DNA of 64,000 bases, taken from NCBI GenBank assembly GCA_023091665.1, contig JALJCQ010000018.1, forward strand, positions 372,001-436,000, read 5' to 3'. Positions within the stretch are counted from its first letter, which is position 1. The number at the start of each line of letters is the position of its first letter. The DNA comes from Pythium myriotylum (taxonomy: Eukaryota; Oomycota; Peronosporomycetes; Pythiales; Pythiaceae). The notes under the pieces are model-generated. The model saw only the letters and a program-made list of their open reading frames with translations, ran no database searches and was not told where the DNA came from. Shown here in pieces: positions 59,807 through 64,000 of this stretch. The position numbers and the translations under genes are program-made.

Positions 59807-62800
59807 CTATGACGGTGTCTGACGCGGGTGTGTCTGGAAGAGTTGGTCCGCGTACCTGGTTGGTGATTGCACGAGCTGAGGATCCGGTCCGAGCAGCGAG
59901 CGGAGTGGCGAGAGGAAACGAGAGTTGAGCGACGGCCGTTTCGTGTCGTCAGGCGTGCGATGGAGATTCGTCGTGCTCGACGACTTGCCCTTCACAGCCA
60001 CCTCGAGTGTGAGTCGTGAGACAGATGAGCTCCGCAACACGAGCGAGTGGGACGCGCGGCGATTCATGCGAGCAGTCTCCAGCTGAGGTGACTTGGCGAG
60101 CGTCTCGAGAGACAGATCTTCCGGCTCTTGGCTGTGTCGACCCGTCGATCTTCCCGTGTTCAGGTTCGACATCGATGCCGAGCGGTGACGAAGGAGAGGA
60201 GCTACGCGAGCCTGGTTCTCGGGGATCGTAGCACCCTGGAGATCTTCCATCGAGTTCTGTCGTGAGAGACGTCGTCCAAGGCGTGATGAGGAAGCCTGCG
60301 GTTTGGTTGTTGTTTGAGGCACATTGTCGTGCTTTGTCAGATCGGCAAGGCGAGTCGCGTAAGCATTGACTAGCTTCTGTAGCTGTTCATTCGTCGTGCG
60401 TAGCATGTTCACTTCGTGAGTGAGAGCCAACATTGCACTCGCCATGTGGGTCTGGACGTGCTCGAGCTGCTCTATCTGTTCAGCTAAGCGTTGGATCTCG
60501 GCGGCGGTCGCTGCCTGTGCCGGAGGAGGAGGTGCATTGCCCTTGTCTGTTGGAGCCGAAGTGTACGTTGCCGATGGCCGCCGAGGCGGCCCCAAATCTT
60601 CTCTTTGCTTGTCTCGTAACTCAATAAGCTGATCTCGAAGCCGAACGCCGATGCCAAACTTGATTGAATCGTCATCAAGAGGTAGATTCACTGCGTTCGA
60701 TATAAGCAGAGCGGCATGCGTAGCCGAGATCGACTCACCTTTATCCGGATCTCCTTCTCCAAAAACTGACTGCACCATGGCCTTCAACGGACAGTACACT
60801 TTCGTCGCTTCGTTATTCTCCATGGTCTTTGTTAATATCCGTTGCAGTACTTGTTTCCGATCTTTTGGGTGCTTGATCAGGATGTGTTGGAAGTCTTCGC
60901 GATGGAGGACGCACATTTCGACATAGGTGAGTGCGCGCACGTTTGCTGTTCGCTCATAGTTCATGAGTAACGCGATCTCGCCAAAGGACTGACCTCGACG
61001 AAGCTTTTGAATATATTTGGATGACGGCTCCGCAGTCACGCGCGCACTGGTGGACACTCCAAGGGCATAAATGTTTGCACGACTTCCTCTCCTAGCCCGT
61101 GGAACACGTACAGCGTCATCATTGGTGCGTGCTGTCGGGAGATCAAATCTCGCAGTCTTTGGTAAACCCTCCTCTTTATCATCTTTCTCTAACTCGGAAA
61201 ATGAAGAGTCTTCATTGTCTTGGAGAGGCTCGATCGTGCACTCAAAGCTGTCCGGTCCGAGTACAAGCTCACACAAACCCCGATTGATCATGAAAAACTC
61301 GTCACCCACTTCACCGCGACGAATGATAAAGTCGTCCGGCAAATACACTCGAACACGCAAACTCAACATCAACTGCTTCTGGAAATCCGGACTCCCGTCT
61401 CGCCAAAACGGAACGTGCATGATCAAATCCATATACTTGAAAAGCACCACTTCCAGCTCCAGCGTGTGGCTGAGGCCCTTCGAGAAGGCGACGATTTCTC
61501 CATCGAGTGACTCGTACTCACGCCATAGATGTTCGTAGTATTGGTGGATTCTTTCGCGCAGTGGAGCCGGTAATCGAAGCTTGCTCATGATGGCGAAGAC
61601 TGATTCCATTTTGCGTTGGTAACTGGTTGTATTGGCATTGAAATTGGACACGAGTATGGCGACATGGCCAAAGATGACTGCAAGCACAATTGATCCGAGA
61701 AGAACTGCTGCTGCCGCATACAGGTTTTGGGCTACTGTCGTGGTCTGGACTCCTTGACCTTGTAGCAGCTGCAGCACGTCGTAGAAACTTGCGACATACT
61801 CTTCCATCGGAGTGCCTCGCATTGGCGTCGATGCAAATAGCAATCTCCAGCCACACGCGAGGTAGTGGGCGATGAGCACAATACACAAAACGATCCATGC
61901 GATCCGCAACAAGTGCGAGTAGCGGGAGTAAAGTAACCACTCGAACACGTTGCGCTCCGGGCTGTCGAGCATTACTGTCCACATAACGCGAGCGAGACGG
62001 ACGATGTGGACGATTCGCTGGCTTCGAAGTGCAACATCGTATCCGAAGTGTAGCCATTTGCTGTCGAGACTTCTCGAGTCTCCAATGACCAAGATGAGAT
62101 CGACGGGCACAGACGACATCAAGTCAAAGAAGAACCAGCTTCGAAGGTAGTTCCGCGCAATCGCTCGACGTGACATCACCAACTGATTGCGCTTGTTGTA
62201 GAAAGATGTGTTGAACATGAGCACAAAATCGACCAGGAGGACAACCTCAACAGCGATCTCGATCGCTTCACCTGCATCCAAGCCCGGGCCTTCGGGGAAG
62301 AACGCCGTCTCCAGAGGAAAAAGGACTACGTGCGCTGCGAATGCAGTCAACAACACCAGCAAGCGAACTTGCGAGAATCGCGAGGTAGGAGAGATGGGTT
62401 TGGTGATGTTCTGGGAGACGTAAACCACGCTTCGAATCAGACGTCGCTGCCATCCCACGAGAAACCAGTAGAGCGAGAATCGGGCAGACCTGTCGGTATG
62501 GAACGCCTTGGAACTCTCCCCTGCTTCTCGAGGAGACGTTACCGTGGGGACTAGTTCCGAGGCTCGGGTTCCTTGCTGAGGGTGGCTCACGCGAAAGGAA
62601 AGGGACGGAATTGATGGTACAAAAGGAGGCGCAGTGGAATGGACACTCACGGCTCCATCGGCGGCTCCATTGACGGAGGCCGTCGAAAGTGTGGGATGTT
62701 CGGATGGGTCACGAGCAGTGGCAGAAGTAGCGTAGGCTCCACCTCGTCCTGTCGGAGCTCGACTAGATGCTATCGCGCTAGATGTTGATGGGATCCTTGA

Positions 62801-63175
62801 AATCCGGCGAATTTGGAATCGCTCCATCATCTCTGCATATCGCTTGCCCTTATCCGCGCTGTCGTGGCTAGCTGATGACAAACTTGTACTTACCCCGCGC
62901 CTCTGCATAGCCTCGACAACAATATCAGGGAGACTGCCTGATTCACCCGAGCCTCCGAGAAGTTCATTCTCATCCAAAGACTTCCGTGGGCGGCTATCAC
63001 GATCTTCTGGGGTCACTTCTGGGCGAGGAGGAGTCGATATTTCCGAGTACCGTCGTCTGTATTCCGCACGTGGCTGCGGTGCCGCCTCAAAGCGCTGGAA
63101 CCTAGCGTTACCCGATCCGACTGGGGAACTTCCTCTAGACGGCTGAACCTGGGTGGCATCTTCTGGTGCGATCAT
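59807..63175 (-). CDS. Voltage-sensor cation channel with cyclic-nucleotide-binding domain (CNG/HCN/EAG-like)
   Basis: 1122 residues from the first in-frame ATG at 63175. After about 265 polar residues, six membrane helices run from about residue 271 to 512, with an S4-like segment DVALRSQRIVHIVRLARVMW near 380-400. The pore loop (MEEYVASFYDVLQLLQGQGV near 457-476) lacks the GYG filter of K+ channels. After a C-linker, a cyclic-nucleotide-binding fold starts near residue 585 and carries GDEFFMINRG, then, after a Ser/Glu/Arg-rich insertion of about 70 residues, the phosphate-binding cassette FGEIALLMNYERTANVRA near 731-748. A coiled coil around residue 930 precedes a Ser-rich tail. It would be a ligand-gated plasma-membrane or ciliary channel; ion selectivity is unknown. 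Confidence 0.9.
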   Translation of the reverse strand: MIAPEDATQVQPSRGSSPVGSGNARFQRFEAAPQPRAEYRRRYSEISTPPRPEVTPEDRDSRPRKSLDENELLGGSGESGSLPDIVVEAMQRRGVSTSLSSASHDSADKGKRYAEMMERFQIRRISRIPSTSSAIASSRAPTGRGGAYATSATARDPSEHPTLSTASVNGAADGAVSVHSTAPPFVPSIPSLSFRVSHPQQGTRASELVPTVTSPREAGESSKAFHTDRSARFSLYWFLVGWQRRLIRSVVYVSQNITKPISPTSRFSQVRLLVLLTAFAAHVVLFPLETAFFPEGPGLDAGEAIEIAVEVVLLVDFVLMFNTSFYNKRNQLVMSRRAIARNYLRSWFFFDLMSSVPVDLILVIGDSRSLDSKWLHFGYDVALRSQRIVHIVRLARVMWTVMLDSPERNVFEWLLYSRYSHLLRIAWIVLCIVLIAHYLACGWRLLFASTPMRGTPMEEYVASFYDVLQLLQGQGVQTTTVAQNLYAAAAVLLGSIVLAVIFGHVAILVSNFNANTTSYQRKMESVFAIMSKLRLPAPLRERIHQYYEHLWREYESLDGEIVAFSKGLSHTLELEVVLFKYMDLIMHVPFWRDGSPDFQKQLMLSLRVRVYLPDDFIIRRGEVGDEFFMINRGLCELVLGPDSFECTIEPLQDNEDSSFSELEKDDKEEGLPKTARFDLPTARTNDDAVRVPRARRGSRANIYALGVSTSARVTAEPSSKYIQKLRRGQSFGEIALLMNYERTANVRALTYVEMCVLHREDFQHILIKHPKDRKQVLQRILTKTMENNEATKVYCPLKAMVQSVFGEGDPDKGESISATHAALLISNAVNLPLDDDSIKFGIGVRLRDQLIELRDKQREDLGPPRRPSATYTSAPTDKGNAPPPPAQAATAAEIQRLAEQIEQLEHVQTHMASAMLALTHEVNMLRTTNEQLQKLVNAYATRLADLTKHDNVPQTTTKPQASSSRLGRRLSRQNSMEDLQGATIPENQARVAPLLRHRSASMSNLNTGRSTGRHSQEPEDLSLETLAKSPQLETARMNRRASHSLVLRSSSVSRLTLEVAVKGKSSSTTNLHRTPDDTKRPSLNSRFLSPLRSLLGPDPQLVQSPTRYADQLFQTHPRQTPS

Positions 63176-63408
63176 TCGCTTTCTCAGTTCGTCCCCACGG
63201 GGTGACTCGCGTGGAAATGAGAACACCAAGCTTCTACCTTGGTTTTACTTATCGATCATTCAACCGTTGGATGTGACGTCTAATTGTGGCCACCAGAACG
63301 GAAAACGTCGCTCTAATTAAATGCAGCACCACTAATAAAACGACCGAGAAAACAGCAGTCGCAGAGGCTTCATCCGACGTGGATGGCGTAGACACGATAT
63401 AACATGCC
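63176..63408. other. Spacer between tandem channel genes
   Basis: About 230 bp between the start of the first channel and the stop of the next gene on the same strand. It must hold the promoter of the first channel; no gene is seen. Confidence 0.5.
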
Positions 63409-64000
63409 TCAATTTGCTCGTTCGCCGTTATTGGGGACTTGTCTCGCGTAAAATAGTTGATCGGTGTACGGCGATGGCGAAGAGGATGGCGCGGGAGTTC
63501 CCGGAGCCAAATGCGACATCAACGACTGCAATGGCCCCAGAAAAGACCTACGGTGAACAAGCCGTGGTGGCGATACGCTTGGAAGTGGTAATACCCGATA
63601 GTTTCGCTGGTCTCCATCGCCACTGGTATGCTGTAAATGATTAATTGTCGCCCCGGGAGTGACATATCCGTCTGTTACGTCTCCAGAGGATTTGCGAGTA
63701 GTCAATGGTGCGGATCGACGATTCGCTTCCCGAAACGATCTACGACGCGGGCGAATCTTTGGGCGAAATTTTGCATGGCGAACGCCTGACTCGCTCTTTG
63801 TGCGCGACCTCTGTAATCTTGCCCGGATCGACACCTCAAGTCCATGGTTTGGACCACACGAAAACTTCAGGTTGTCCATATCATCTGAGGAGACGTCACA
63901 AGTAGACTCCCCTGGATGACCTTTAGCTTTTGAGGAGGTATTGTCAAGTTCGTGCTCCGAGTTCCCTGCATCAGCATCTGCAACCGGAGGTGTCGCAGTA
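63409..64000 (-). CDS. C-terminal part of a second cyclic-nucleotide-channel-like gene
   Basis: The minus-strand frame is open from the right edge to the stop at 63409, so about 196 C-terminal residues are visible. The end RRSFLGPLQSLMSHLAP followed by PYTDQLFYARQVPNN aligns with the end of the neighbouring channel (RFLSPLRSLLGPDP, RYADQLFQTHPRQTPS). The rest is Ser/Arg-rich, like the tail of that channel. The transmembrane part lies beyond the window, so identity as a channel rests on this tail similarity and on tandem position. Confidence 0.7.
   Translation of the reverse strand, partial: TATPPVADADAGNSEHELDNTSSKAKGHPGESTCDVSSDDMDNLKFSCGPNHGLEVSIRARLQRSRTKSESGVRHAKFRPKIRPRRRSFREANRRSAPLTTRKSSGDVTDGYVTPGATINHLQHTSGDGDQRNYRVLPLPSVSPPRLVHRRSFLGPLQSLMSHLAPGTPAPSSSPSPYTDQLFYARQVPNNGERAN

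Overview
This looks like nuclear DNA of an oomycete, probably a Peronosporales/Pythiales-type water mould. That is inference from several features together: the tail of a necrosis-inducing NLP gene, a full-size PDR-type ABC transporter, tandem APC permease genes, a ferlin, mostly intronless genes with a few short GT-AG introns (60-80 nt), long open frames caused by strong codon bias, and many degraded transposons.

Layout. At 1-255 lies the 3' end of an NLP gene. Between 0.75 and 17.6 kb are three paralogous secreted metallophosphoesterases, one on the minus strand and two on the plus strand, on either side of a large ferlin gene. At 18.1-20.6 kb a divergent pair encodes an eEF1A-lysine-methyltransferase-like enzyme and a CinA-C plus nucleotidyltransferase fusion. 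At 21.3-30.1 kb two paralogous two-exon genes of unknown function flank a 5'-truncated LINE and about 2 kb of unassigned DNA. At 31.3-42.3 kb four APC amino-acid permease genes stand head to tail on the minus strand; a second LINE and a non-autonomous mariner element sit between copies 2 and 3. From 42.5 to 64 kb the content is mostly single genes: a mitochondrial carrier, a type I membrane protein, a PIP kinase, a PDR ABC transporter, a PH/EF-hand/inorganic pyrophosphatase fusion, a fifth divergent permease, a small protein kinase, a cyclic-nucleotide-binding cation channel, and the 3' end of a second channel gene.

The main biological themes are tandem duplication of surface, transport and secreted proteins, and mobile elements in the spacers. 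In two arrays (phosphoesterases, permeases) the 3' coding halves are almost identical between copies while the 5' halves have diverged, which suggests gene conversion. All three LINE insertions show target-site duplications that can be read directly. One sits at the stop codon of a phosphoesterase gene and one lies about 120 bp upstream of an unknown gene. The most unusual proteins are the PH/EF-hand/pyrophosphatase fusion, the CinA/nucleotidyltransferase fusion, the channel without a GYG filter, and the two-member unknown family with a Cys/His-rich N-terminus. No CRISPR arrays, rRNA or convincing tRNA genes were seen. All calls were made by reading; no database search was run.
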